Source: Bifidobacteriaceae bacterium NR021
GTDB lineage: Bacteria > Actinomycetota > Actinomycetes > Actinomycetales > Bifidobacteriaceae
NCBI GenBank assembly: GCA_003585845.1
Contig: NQOP01000001.1
Coordinates: forward strand, 211,469 to 221,873
Reading direction: 5' to 3'
DNA: 10,405 bases
Part shown: positions 1-5,726 of the stretch, piece after piece
Layout: every line of letters starts with the position of its first letter
Numbering within the stretch: the stretch's first letter is position 1
Translations under genes and position numbers: made by a program
Notes under the pieces: model-generated
Database searches by the model: none
What the model saw: the letters and a program-made list of their open reading frames with translations, nothing else
What the model was told of the DNA's origin: nothing

Positions 1-306
1 GCACTTTTGAGGAAACCGAAAATTTTAATCCTCGACGACTCGATGAGTGCGGTTGATATGAAAACGGATAGTAAAATTCGCGATGGCTTGAAAAAGTTTA
101 TGCCTGATTCTACGCAAATTATCGTTGCTCAGCGCATATCTTCAATCGAACATGCGGATATTATTGTTGTTCTTAAAGATGGTCGTGTTGTTGCTAAAGG
201 TTCGCATGATGAATTATTTAAATCTTGTGAAATTTACAGAAATATGGCAGTTTCTCAAGAAAAAAGTCGCATAACTAGAGCAACTAAAGAAGAAGGAGCT
301 AAGTGA
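1..306 (+). CDS. ABC exporter half, degenerate-site subunit (3' end only)
   Basis: This is the C-terminal end of an ABC transporter nucleotide-binding domain. The gene starts upstream of the window and is read in frame from base 1 to a TGA at 304-306. Visible parts are Walker B (ILILDD), the D-loop (SAVD), the switch region (IIVAQRISS) and the usual tail VVLKDGRVVAKGSHDELF. Two catalytic positions are altered. The Glu after Walker B is Asp (bases 37-39), and the switch His is Gln (bases 130-132). The same pair of changes is known from the degenerate-site subunit of heterodimeric exporters such as TM287. The next gene overlaps the stop and encodes the partner with the canonical residues, so the two very probably form one heterodimeric exporter in the cytoplasmic membrane. 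The substrate cannot be told; multidrug or peptide export is usual for the family. The transmembrane domain, Walker A and signature lie outside the window. Confidence 0.93.
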   Translation, partial: ALLRKPKILILDDSMSAVDMKTDSKIRDGLKKFMPDSTQIIVAQRISSIEHADIIVVLKDGRVVAKGSHDELFKSCEIYRNMAVSQEKSRITRATKEEGAK

Positions 307-2360
307 AAATGTCTAATAATAAAACTGCTCACTCTTCTAAAAAAGATTCAGCTATTAGTTGGAAAACTCTTAGCAGACTTGCCTCTTATGTGCTTGTGTA
401 TCGAGTTAAAATTTGCGTAATTATTGCATCAATAATAGTTAGCGCAATTGTGCAAGCTGCAAGCGCAGTGTTTTTGCAATCTCTTGTTGACTCGTATATT
501 CTTCCGCTTGTCGGTAAGCATAATCAGGATTGGATGCCTCTTATTCGCATGATTATTCTGATGGCAAGTGTTTTCGCTGTTGGCGTGTTTTGTTCTTGGC
601 TTTGGAGCAGGCTTGTTGCGAATATATCTGAAAGTGTTATGCGTGATTTGCGAGACTCGATGTTTAAGCATCAGCAGAAGCTTTCGTTGCGTTACTTAGA
701 TTCTCAAGGTTACGGCGATATTATGAGCCGTTACACAAACGATACTGAGGTTCTTCGCGAAGCAATTTCGTGGGCTTTTCCGGACTCTTTTTCTGCACTA
801 ATGTCAATTTTGGCAGCGTTTATATCTATTATGTGCCTATCGCTTCCGGTTGCAGTTTTTATAGCTATATTTACTGTAATATTGCTTTATTTAGTGCGTT
901 TTATGCTAAAGAAATCTGGCAGTTTATTTGAGCAATTCCAGCACGCATTAGGCGAGTTAAATGAGTTTGTTGAAGAATCTGCAACAGGCAGTAAAGTGAT
1001 TAAAATTTTTAATCATGAGGCAGATTCTATTGAAAAATTAGATAATTGCATAGAAAAAGTACAAAAAATTTCTGCAAGTGCGAATTCTTATGCGAATAAT
1101 GTAATGCCTGTTATTAGTAATGCAAGCTATTTGCTTTATGTATTAATTGCTTTACTTGGTGCGTGGGCTGCTTCAGCTGGTCTGCCAACGCTGGGATTAG
1201 CTGGATCTAGTACTCTTACATTAGGTACGCTTATATCTTTGCTGGCACTTTCGCGCGCATTTATTAACCCTATTGGCGAAATTACAATGCAAGCTAACGC
1301 ACTTATGATGGCTCTCGCAGGAGCTTCTCGTATTTTTGAGTTACTTGATGAAAAGCCAGAACTTGATTCTGGCAGTGTGCAATTAGTTAAAGTGCGTGTA
1401 CTTCAGTCTGCTGAAGATCTTGAAGAAAAATCAGCATTTGATGTGCTTGAAGAAGTAGACGAAAAATCTGAAGGAAGCAATATTTATTGGGCTTGGAAAA
1501 GGTCAAAGCAAGATAACGGCACTAAAGCTAAAAAGAGAGCTCAAAACTTAAGTGAAATGGCTCAAGAGATTGTGTGTCATGCAAAGCGAGATGCTCGCAC
1601 TTCTAAAGATGGCCGCTATACTTTGCTTCGAGGAGACGTGCGTTTTACGGATGTTGTGTTTGGTTACAAAGAGAATCATCCAGTTTTGCATGATATTACG
1701 TGGTTTGCAAAGCCTGGTCAAAAAGTTGCTCTTGTTGGAGCTACAGGTGCTGGAAAAACTACTATTGCTAATCTTCTTACGCGCTTTTACGACATCGATG
1801 ATGGGCAAATTTTGTATGATGGCATCGATGTGCGCGATATTTGCAAAACGGATTTGCGTCACGCTATTGGCACTGTTTTGCAAGATGTGAATTTATTTAC
1901 CGGCACAATAATGGACAATATTCGTTATGGAAATCTTGATGCTAGCGATGAAGATTGTATTCAAGCTGCAAAATTGGCCCATGCTGACGCGTTTATTTCT
2001 AATCTTCCTGACGGATACAATACGCAGCTTAACAATGGCGGTGAAGGGCTTTCTCAAGGCCAGAAACAGCTTATTTCTATTGCTCGTGTTGCAGTAGAAA
2101 ATCCGCCTGTGCTAATTCTCGATGAAGCAACTTCATCGATTGACACGCATACTGAAGAATTAGTTCAACATGGAATGGATTCTTTGATGGAAGGGCGCAC
2201 TGTATTTGTAATCGCTCACAGACTCTCTACAGTGCGCAATTCTGATGTGATTATGGTACTGGATCATGGTCGCATTATTGAACGCGGTTCGCATGAGGAA
2301 TTATTGGCAAAACGTGGGGAGTATTATCAGCTTTGCACTGGAGCTGTTGAGCTTGAATAA
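303..2360 (+). CDS. ABC exporter half, catalytic subunit (TM domain plus ATPase)
   Basis: A complete ABC exporter half-transporter of 685 residues from the GTG at 303. An ATG at 309 is an equally possible start. AGAAGGAG at 291-298 serves both, with about 4 bases to GTG and 10 to ATG. Residues about 25-345 form a type I exporter membrane domain with several hydrophobic segments. Residues about 444-685 form the ATPase: Walker A GATGAGKTT (479-487), signature LSQGQ (583-587), catalytic Glu608 in LDEATSS and switch His639 in VIAHRLST. The LSQGQ signature departs from LSGGQ, as expected in the subunit that completes the degenerate site of its partner. An unusually long linker (about 350-443), rich in Glu, Lys and Ser and containing WAWK at 396-399, separates the domains and makes the protein about 90 residues longer than a standard half-transporter. 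From memory, related bifidobacterial and Firmicutes exporters carry a similar WAWK insert. The gene overlaps the upstream partner, implying translational coupling. Confidence 0.95.
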   Translation: MKMSNNKTAHSSKKDSAISWKTLSRLASYVLVYRVKICVIIASIIVSAIVQAASAVFLQSLVDSYILPLVGKHNQDWMPLIRMIILMASVFAVGVFCSWLWSRLVANISESVMRDLRDSMFKHQQKLSLRYLDSQGYGDIMSRYTNDTEVLREAISWAFPDSFSALMSILAAFISIMCLSLPVAVFIAIFTVILLYLVRFMLKKSGSLFEQFQHALGELNEFVEESATGSKVIKIFNHEADSIEKLDNCIEKVQKISASANSYANNVMPVISNASYLLYVLIALLGAWAASAGLPTLGLAGSSTLTLGTLISLLALSRAFINPIGEITMQANALMMALAGASRIFELLDEKPELDSGSVQLVKVRVLQSAEDLEEKSAFDVLEEVDEKSEGSNIYWAWKRSKQDNGTKAKKRAQNLSEMAQEIVCHAKRDARTSKDGRYTLLRGDVRFTDVVFGYKENHPVLHDITWFAKPGQKVALVGATGAGKTTIANLLTRFYDIDDGQILYDGIDVRDICKTDLRHAIGTVLQDVNLFTGTIMDNIRYGNLDASDEDCIQAAKLAHADAFISNLPDGYNTQLNNGGEGLSQGQKQLISIARVAVENPPVLILDEATSSIDTHTEELVQHGMDSLMEGRTVFVIAHRLSTVRNSDVIMVLDHGRIIERGSHEELLAKRGEYYQLCTGAVELE

Positions 2361-2372
2361 TAGCTTGATTTT

Positions 2373-2402
2373 GTGCCGCAACACGCCGAACACGCGCGGC
2401 AC
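2373..2402 (+). terminator. Possible weak terminator hairpin after the ABC genes
   Basis: GTGCCGC (2373-2379) and GCGGCAC (2396-2402) form a 7-bp stem with a 16-base loop, 12 bases after the exporter stop codon. It is followed by TTGCATTTT rather than a clean T run, so it would be a poor intrinsic terminator. It may instead stabilise the mRNA 3' end. The position between the exporter genes and the tRNA promoter is what one expects of a terminator. Confidence 0.35.
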
Positions 2403-2430
2403 TTGCATTTTGCTAAGGATTCTGTAAGAT
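2403..2430 (+). promoter_or_regulatory. Putative sigma-70-type promoter for tRNA-Asp
   Basis: TTGCAT (2403-2408) and TAAGAT (2425-2430) are separated by 16 bases and resemble -35 and -10 boxes. Transcription would start near 2437, giving a leader of roughly 26 bases before tRNA-Asp. The -35 box overlaps the foot of the preceding hairpin. This is pattern matching only. Confidence 0.45.
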
Positions 2431-2462
2431 AGTGACTCGGCTGTTCGAGAGAACAAAGCCAC

Positions 2463-2536
2463 GGCCCCGTAGCTCAGTTGGTTAGAGCGCCGCCCTGTCA
2501 CGGCGGAGGTCACCGGTTCAAGTCCGGCCGGGGTCG
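2463..2536 (+). tRNA. tRNA-Asp (anticodon GUC)
   Basis: A full cloverleaf of 74 bases. The acceptor stem is GGCCCCG with CGGGGTC (one G-U pair), and the discriminator base is G73, the Asp identity base. The anticodon stem CCGCC/GGCGG carries loop CTGTCAC with anticodon GTC at 2497-2499. The T loop is TTCAAGT. The first T-stem pair (49-65) reads A-C, a mismatch at the outer end of an otherwise good stem. The 3' CCA is not encoded and must be added enzymatically. An intrinsic terminator follows after 14 bases. Confidence 0.97.
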
Positions 2537-2543
2537 CGATTAA

Positions 2544-2549
2544 TAGAAT
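2544..2549 (+). promoter_or_regulatory. Candidate -10 box for tRNA-Phe
   Basis: TAGAAT matches the -10 consensus at five of six positions and sits just before the terminator hairpin. A start about seven bases downstream would fall inside the hairpin loop, giving a transcript that lacks the 5' arm and so escapes termination. No convincing -35 box lies 16-18 bases upstream, because that stretch is the T arm of tRNA-Asp. This is a hypothesis from position only. Confidence 0.25.
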
Positions 2550-2550
2550 A

Positions 2551-2570
2551 CCCGGTTCGCCGGGTTTTTT
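2551..2570 (+). terminator. Intrinsic terminator with UUCG loop between two tRNAs
   Basis: CCCGG (2551-2555), loop TTCG and CCGGG (2560-2564) form a very stable small hairpin, followed directly by six T (2565-2570). It has the full form of a Rho-independent terminator for tRNA-Asp. tRNA-Phe begins only 9 bases after the T run, so the hairpin must be either a partial terminator or bypassed by a second start site. Confidence 0.85.
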
Positions 2571-2579
2571 ATTCGTCAT

Positions 2580-2652
2580 GGCTCTGTAGCTCAGTTGGTA
2601 GAGCGAACGACTGAAAATCGTTAGGTCAGCGGATCGATCCCGCTCGGAGCCA
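2580..2652 (+). tRNA. tRNA-Phe (anticodon GAA)
   Basis: A 73-base cloverleaf. The acceptor stem is GGCTCTG with CGGAGCC (one T-G wobble), and the discriminator is A73. The anticodon stem AACGA/TCGTT carries loop CTGAAAA with anticodon GAA at 2613-2615. The T stem AGCGG/CCGCT is perfect, but its loop reads ATCGATC, so base 54 is A instead of the nearly universal T. CCA is not encoded. The gene lies between the tRNA-Asp terminator and a bidirectional terminator. Confidence 0.96.
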
Positions 2653-2656
2653 CAAC

Positions 2657-2696
2657 AAAAAACGCGCGACACGATTTGTGCCGCGCGTTTTGTTTT
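2657..2696. terminator. Bidirectional terminator between tRNA-Phe and galE
   Basis: A GC-rich stem ACGCGCG (2662-2668) with CGCGCGT (2682-2688), extended inward by CAC/GTG around a GATTT loop with one internal mismatch, is flanked by an A run on the left and TTTTGTTTT on the right. It therefore works as an intrinsic terminator on both strands. On the plus strand it ends the tRNA unit. On the minus strand it ends galE, whose stop codon is only a few bases away. Confidence 0.9.
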
Positions 2697-2701
2697 ATTC
2701 G

Positions 2702-3712
2702 CTAGTCAAGTTGCTTCCACGAATCAACATCAATATGATGTTCAGGATTTGCCTGCCAAGCTGCCCAAGCAGATTCTACGATATCCTTCACGTCGTAGCG
2801 AGCATGCCATCCCATTTCTTCGTTAATTCGCTTTGTGCTGCCAATAAGCTGTGGAGGATCTCCAGCTCTGCGATCAAGAACAGTTTCTTTAAATGGCAAA
2901 CCAGTAACTCTGCGCACTTCGTCAACAATTTCGCGCACAGACGTACCCTTACCAGTTCCTACGTTAAAAGCGTCGTACTTGCGCTCGTCGCGATCCAAAT
3001 ATGTAAGTGCTGCAATATGCGCGTCTGCTAAATCAGAAACGTGAATATAGTCGCGAATGCAAGTGCCATCAGCAGTAGGGTAGTCGTCGCCAAAAATAGC
3101 AGGTGCTTTTCCTCGCTGTAGCCTGTCAAGAAGCATAGGAATTAAGTTCAAAATTGCAGGATCTTCCAATTCCACCGGACCGCATCCAGCTACGTTGAAG
3201 TAACGCAATGCGCAGAAGCGAATTCCGTATGTGTGCTCGCAAGCGCGTGCCATCCACTCGCCAAAAAGCTTAGTTTGGCCATAAGGGTTAATCGGCAACA
3301 TTGGCACAACATCTTCTGGTACAACTTCAACGGGAGGCACTCCATAAGTTGCTGCAGAAGAAGAAAATACGAGCTTCTTAACTCCGCTATCTTTCATGCC
3401 TTCAAGCACATTAAGCATGCCGTTAATATTCTGTTGGTAATACCAAAGTGGCTTTTCTACGGACTCTCCAACTTGCTTTCTAGCAGCAAAGTGAATTACA
3501 GCATCAACATTCTCGTCCTTCATGATTTGCGCAAGTCGCTTTCCTGCATCAGGAGAAGAGATATCCATACCATAAAGACGTGCGCCTTCAATTCTTGTAG
3601 GCTTTCCGTAGCTTAAATCGTCAACGACGACGACATTTTGCTTTGTTTCATGTAAGGCGTGAACTACGTGTGCTCCAATGTAACCGCATCCACCTGTAAC
3701 AAGAACAGTCAT
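2702..3712 (-). CDS. galE: UDP-glucose 4-epimerase
   Basis: A complete 336-residue short-chain dehydrogenase/reductase enzyme, near the 338 residues of E. coli GalE. It interconverts UDP-galactose and UDP-glucose in the Leloir pathway, using bound NAD in the cytoplasm, and so feeds galactose use and glycan synthesis. The N-terminus carries the Rossmann motif TGGCGYIGAH (residues 6-15) and an acidic pair D31-D32 for the NAD ribose. The catalytic triad is visible as Ser119 in FSSSAATYG and Tyr144/Lys148 in PYGQTK. RYFNVAGC (170-177) is the usual epimerase substrate-binding stretch. The ATG at 3710-3712 is preceded on the minus strand by AAGGAAGG about six bases away. The gene is alone on its strand and converges on the tRNAs. 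Some GalE enzymes also accept N-acetylated sugars; that cannot be read here. Confidence 0.95.
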   Translation of the reverse strand: MTVLVTGGCGYIGAHVVHALHETKQNVVVVDDLSYGKPTRIEGARLYGMDISSPDAGKRLAQIMKDENVDAVIHFAARKQVGESVEKPLWYYQQNINGMLNVLEGMKDSGVKKLVFSSSAATYGVPPVEVVPEDVVPMLPINPYGQTKLFGEWMARACEHTYGIRFCALRYFNVAGCGPVELEDPAILNLIPMLLDRLQRGKAPAIFGDDYPTADGTCIRDYIHVSDLADAHIAALTYLDRDERKYDAFNVGTGKGTSVREIVDEVRRVTGLPFKETVLDRRAGDPPQLIGSTKRINEEMGWHARYDVKDIVESAWAAWQANPEHHIDVDSWKQLD

Positions 3713-3750
3713 TGTCGACCTTCCTTTTGAATAATATCAATACAATCAGT

Positions 3751-3781
3751 GAGATTATATCTCGTAAAACTGAAGTTTCAT
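3751..3781 (-). promoter_or_regulatory. galE promoter with a palindrome over the -10 box
   Basis: On the minus strand a perfect TATAAT (plus-strand 3754-3759) lies 16 bases downstream of ATGAAA (3776-3781), which matches four of six -35 positions. The start would fall near 3747, leaving a leader of about 35 bases that ends in the galE Shine-Dalgarno. GAGAT-TAT-ATCTC (3751-3763) is a palindrome centred on the -10 box and could be an operator. Confidence 0.6.
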
Positions 3782-3784
3782 GGT

Positions 3785-3840
3785 ATGCATCTGTTGCATA
3801 GCATTTGTTATGCTTGCATTTTGATTCTGCAGCGTATGCT
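3785..3840. repeat. Cluster of TGCAT/ATGC motifs in the galE-yggT divergent region
   Basis: Within about 55 bases there are ATGCAT (3785-3790), TTGCAT (3794-3799), AGCAT-TTGTT-ATGCT (an inverted repeat, 3800-3814), TTGCAT (3814-3819) and TATGCT (3835-3840). The cluster lies upstream of both divergent genes and could be a set of regulator binding sites. No regulator is encoded nearby. Confidence 0.4.
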
Positions 3841-3885
3841 TAACTTGAATGTGTCAATCGTATTATTTTGTAAGGTGATGTTCGA

Positions 3886-4164
3886 ATGATATTTGTTGCG
3901 TTATCTGTATTGCGTGTGATCATACGCGCTTATTTGATAATAATGATTATTCGAATGGTTGCAGATTGGTTATTTGTGCTTGTTCCTCGTATGCGGCCTA
4001 GAGGTGTTTTTAATTTTCTAATACGGATTATTTATTTCATAACAGAGCCGCCATTGCGAGTATTGCGCAAGTTTATTCCGCCAACTCGTTGCGGAAATAT
4101 CAGTATTGACGTAAGTTATATGCTTTTATATTTTGCTTTATACGTTCTTCAAATTTGGTTATAG
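3886..4164 (+). CDS. yggT: YggT-family membrane protein
   Basis: A 92-residue membrane protein of the YggT/Ycf19 family. It has a hydrophobic segment at about residues 5-32 and a second at about 74-92, joined by an amphipathic region holding the family hallmark EPPLRVLRKFIPP (54-66). The ATG at 3886 is preceded by AAGGTGAT with suitable spacing; an ATG at 3878 runs into a stop at once. Family members are thought to act in membrane organisation or cell shape, and the gene commonly sits between sepF and divIVA in Gram-positive division clusters. Here it lies just before divIVA, but divergent from galE and without ftsZ or sepF upstream. The exact molecular role is not known. Confidence 0.92.
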   Translation: MIFVALSVLRVIIRAYLIIMIIRMVADWLFVLVPRMRPRGVFNFLIRIIYFITEPPLRVLRKFIPPTRCGNISIDVSYMLLYFALYVLQIWL

Positions 4165-4315
4165 ATGAGTTTATGGTTTTAAGAGCGTAATTTTTATAAA
4201 AGCGGCGTTTTGTTAGATAAATTTTTGTATTAACCGCACTAATTTTCTGCGGACGTGATAGCATCGAATAGATATATATCAAAGGGCTATGCCCAAAAAG
4301 CGAGGTGTAAAGCAT

Positions 4316-5644
4316 ATGACTCTGTTGACGCCTAAGGACATTCGAGAGCATACCTTCCAAATTGTACGTTTTAAGGGAGGTTATGACGTTGACGAGGTCG
4401 ACGAGTTTCTCGATCAGGTTACAGAAACAATAGAAGCACTCGGTCAGCAGGCAGTGCAGGGCCTAGGGGCTTCCACGCAATCTCTTGGCCGTGATGTTGC
4501 GGGTTTGAATACGAAGATTGCTGAGTTAACTTCTAAGGTAGAATCCTTAACCAAGGAAAATGAGGCATTGCGTAGTGCTTCTAAGAAGCAGGGCGAATCA
4601 AATGAAGCTGCTTCTCAACTTGAAGCTACTGCAACTAAGTTGCGTGAAGCTGAAGAAAGTAATCGTGCTTTGACTGCTCAAAACCAGCAGTTGAAGGAAC
4701 AGTTAGATGGTTTGGGTGCGCAGGTAGATCAGTTAACTGCTCAAACTGCTCAAGCAGACAATGCTAAGCAGGTTCAAAAAGAGCTTGAAACTGTTACTCG
4801 CGAGCGCGACGACTTCCGTGCAAGCAGTGAAAACTTGGGTCGCGAGCTTGAAACTGTTCGCCAGCAGCTTGTTGTCACTCAGCAGGAAAACACTAAGGTT
4901 GAGGAACTTTCCAAGCAGTTGGAAGAGTCTCGTCAGCGTGAAGAGCAGCTTCGAAAGCAGGTTGCTAAGATGGAACCAAATACTGAAACTGGTAGCTTGC
5001 AAAAGATTGCTGGTGCTGGTGCAGAAGCACAAGGTTCTGAGCCAGAGCGTGCAACTGCAATGTTGACTCTTGCTATGCAATTGCATGATCAATATGTGGA
5101 TAAGGGCAAGGCTAAGGCTCAACAAATTGTTGAAGAAAGCCAAGCTCGTTATAACGAAACTGTTGCTAAAGCAGATGAATATTCTGCACGCACTCGTTCT
5201 GAAGCTGAAGAATACAGCAAGCAGACTCATGCTGATGCTGACGATTACTCTACTCGTACTCGCGGCGATGCTGATTCTTATGCTGCTCGTGCTCACAATG
5301 AGGCTGACGCTTACTCTGGTAAGGTTCGTCAAGCTGCTGATGATTACTCTAAGCAGACGCACGATCAAGCTGACCAGTATGAAGCTGAAGTACAGCATCG
5401 TGCTGCAGACTATGATTCTACAACTCGTACAGCTGCTGATGCATATGCTCGTCAGGTACGTGAGAATCTTGAGAAGCAAACTCAAGTTATTGAAGGAAAT
5501 ATTCAGAGCCTCAAGCAATTTGAGACTGAATATCGTACTCGCTTGACTGATTTCCTTGGTCAGTTGGTTGCTCAAGTTTCTGATGAAAATACCTATGCTG
5601 CATTAGGCAACAAGCAGGGTGAAGAATCTGGTAAGCAAGAGTAG
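4316..5644 (+). CDS. divIVA: DivIVA/Wag31-like polar growth and division scaffold
   Basis: A coiled-coil scaffold of 442 residues from the ATG at 4316. That start is preferred because GAGGTG (4302-4307) lies eight bases before it and the protein then begins MTLLTPKDI, as in the family. An ATG at 4289 would add nine basic residues (MPKKRGVKH) and has AAAGGG only two bases away. Residues about 1-40 are the membrane-binding N-domain, with FKGGYDVDEVDEFLDQV. Residues about 65-215 form a long coiled coil rich in Gln, Glu and Leu. Residues 286-384 are nine 11-residue repeats with invariant Ala and Tyr. A helical end follows. It is much longer than B. subtilis DivIVA (about 164 residues). In actinobacteria the protein gathers at negatively curved membrane, mainly poles and septa, and recruits cell-wall synthesis. 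It is followed by an RNA hairpin and lspA. Confidence 0.94.
   Translation: MTLLTPKDIREHTFQIVRFKGGYDVDEVDEFLDQVTETIEALGQQAVQGLGASTQSLGRDVAGLNTKIAELTSKVESLTKENEALRSASKKQGESNEAASQLEATATKLREAEESNRALTAQNQQLKEQLDGLGAQVDQLTAQTAQADNAKQVQKELETVTRERDDFRASSENLGRELETVRQQLVVTQQENTKVEELSKQLEESRQREEQLRKQVAKMEPNTETGSLQKIAGAGAEAQGSEPERATAMLTLAMQLHDQYVDKGKAKAQQIVEESQARYNETVAKADEYSARTRSEAEEYSKQTHADADDYSTRTRGDADSYAARAHNEADAYSGKVRQAADDYSKQTHDQADQYEAEVQHRAADYDSTTRTAADAYARQVRENLEKQTQVIEGNIQSLKQFETEYRTRLTDFLGQLVAQVSDENTYAALGNKQGEESGKQE
5171..5467 (+). repeat. Nine in-frame 33-bp (11-residue) repeats in divIVA
   Basis: Nine consecutive units of 11 codons follow the pattern A-D-x-Y-S-x-x-T/V-R/H-x-x. Ala at position 1 and Tyr at position 4 occur in all nine; Asp or Glu is at position 2 in eight. 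Units 2 and 6 share YSKQTH but use different synonymous codons, so the array is old and kept by selection rather than a fresh duplication. An 11-residue period (hendecad) suits a nearly straight or right-handed coiled coil. Confidence 0.93.
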
Positions 5645-5650
5645 TTTTTA

Positions 5651-5689
5651 GCAGTGCGTGACTGATATTTTAAAAATGTTGCGCACTGC
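5651..5689 (+). other. RNA hairpin between divIVA and lspA
   Basis: GCAGTGCGTGAC (5651-5662) pairs with GTTGCGCACTGC (5678-5689) over 12 positions as RNA, counting two G-U pairs, around a 15-base AT-rich loop. It begins six bases after the divIVA stop codon. No T run follows on either strand, so it is not a standard intrinsic terminator. It may protect the divIVA mRNA 3' end, serve as a processing site or be part of a leader controlling lspA. Confidence 0.6.
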
Positions 5690-5726
5690 ACCGATACTAT
5701 TTGAATTACTAAAGATCGGATAAATA

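Noticed and set aside
2463..2652. tRNA genes as an integration site of a mobile element
   Set aside because: No integrase, phage gene or repeated tRNA 3' end is visible; both sides are core genes.
2301..2672. A minus-strand frame of 123 codons across the tRNA genes
   Set aside because: It runs through both tRNAs and their terminators; the peptide is translated tRNA sequence.
2678..3031. Plus-strand frames opposite galE
   Set aside because: They overlap a complete, well-conserved galE and show no ribosome site or domain.
4171..4200. TTATGG and TATAAA with an 18-base gap as a divIVA promoter
   Set aside because: The -35 box matches only three of six positions, and the stretch is AT-rich, so chance matches are likely. 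divIVA may also be read from the yggT promoter.
4202..4252. Alternative GCGG/CCGC pairings before divIVA as a riboswitch-like fold
   Set aside because: The stems are only four or five pairs long with large AT loops and no further structure. This is too weak to call.
5070..5546. A 158-codon plus-strand frame inside divIVA
   Set aside because: It is the shifted reading of the 33-bp repeat region and gives a Leu/Met-rich sequence with no family likeness.
4733..5575. A 280-codon open frame on the minus strand opposite divIVA
   Set aside because: The translation is Ser/Leu/Ile-rich and low in complexity, as expected from the antisense of a Gln/Glu/Ala coiled-coil gene with biased codons. It has no recognisable domain and divIVA is clearly real.
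5670..5698. TTAAAA and GATACT with a 17-base gap as an lspA promoter
   Set aside because: Each box matches four of six positions, and the -35 box lies in the loop of the 5651-5689 hairpin. It cannot be told from background.
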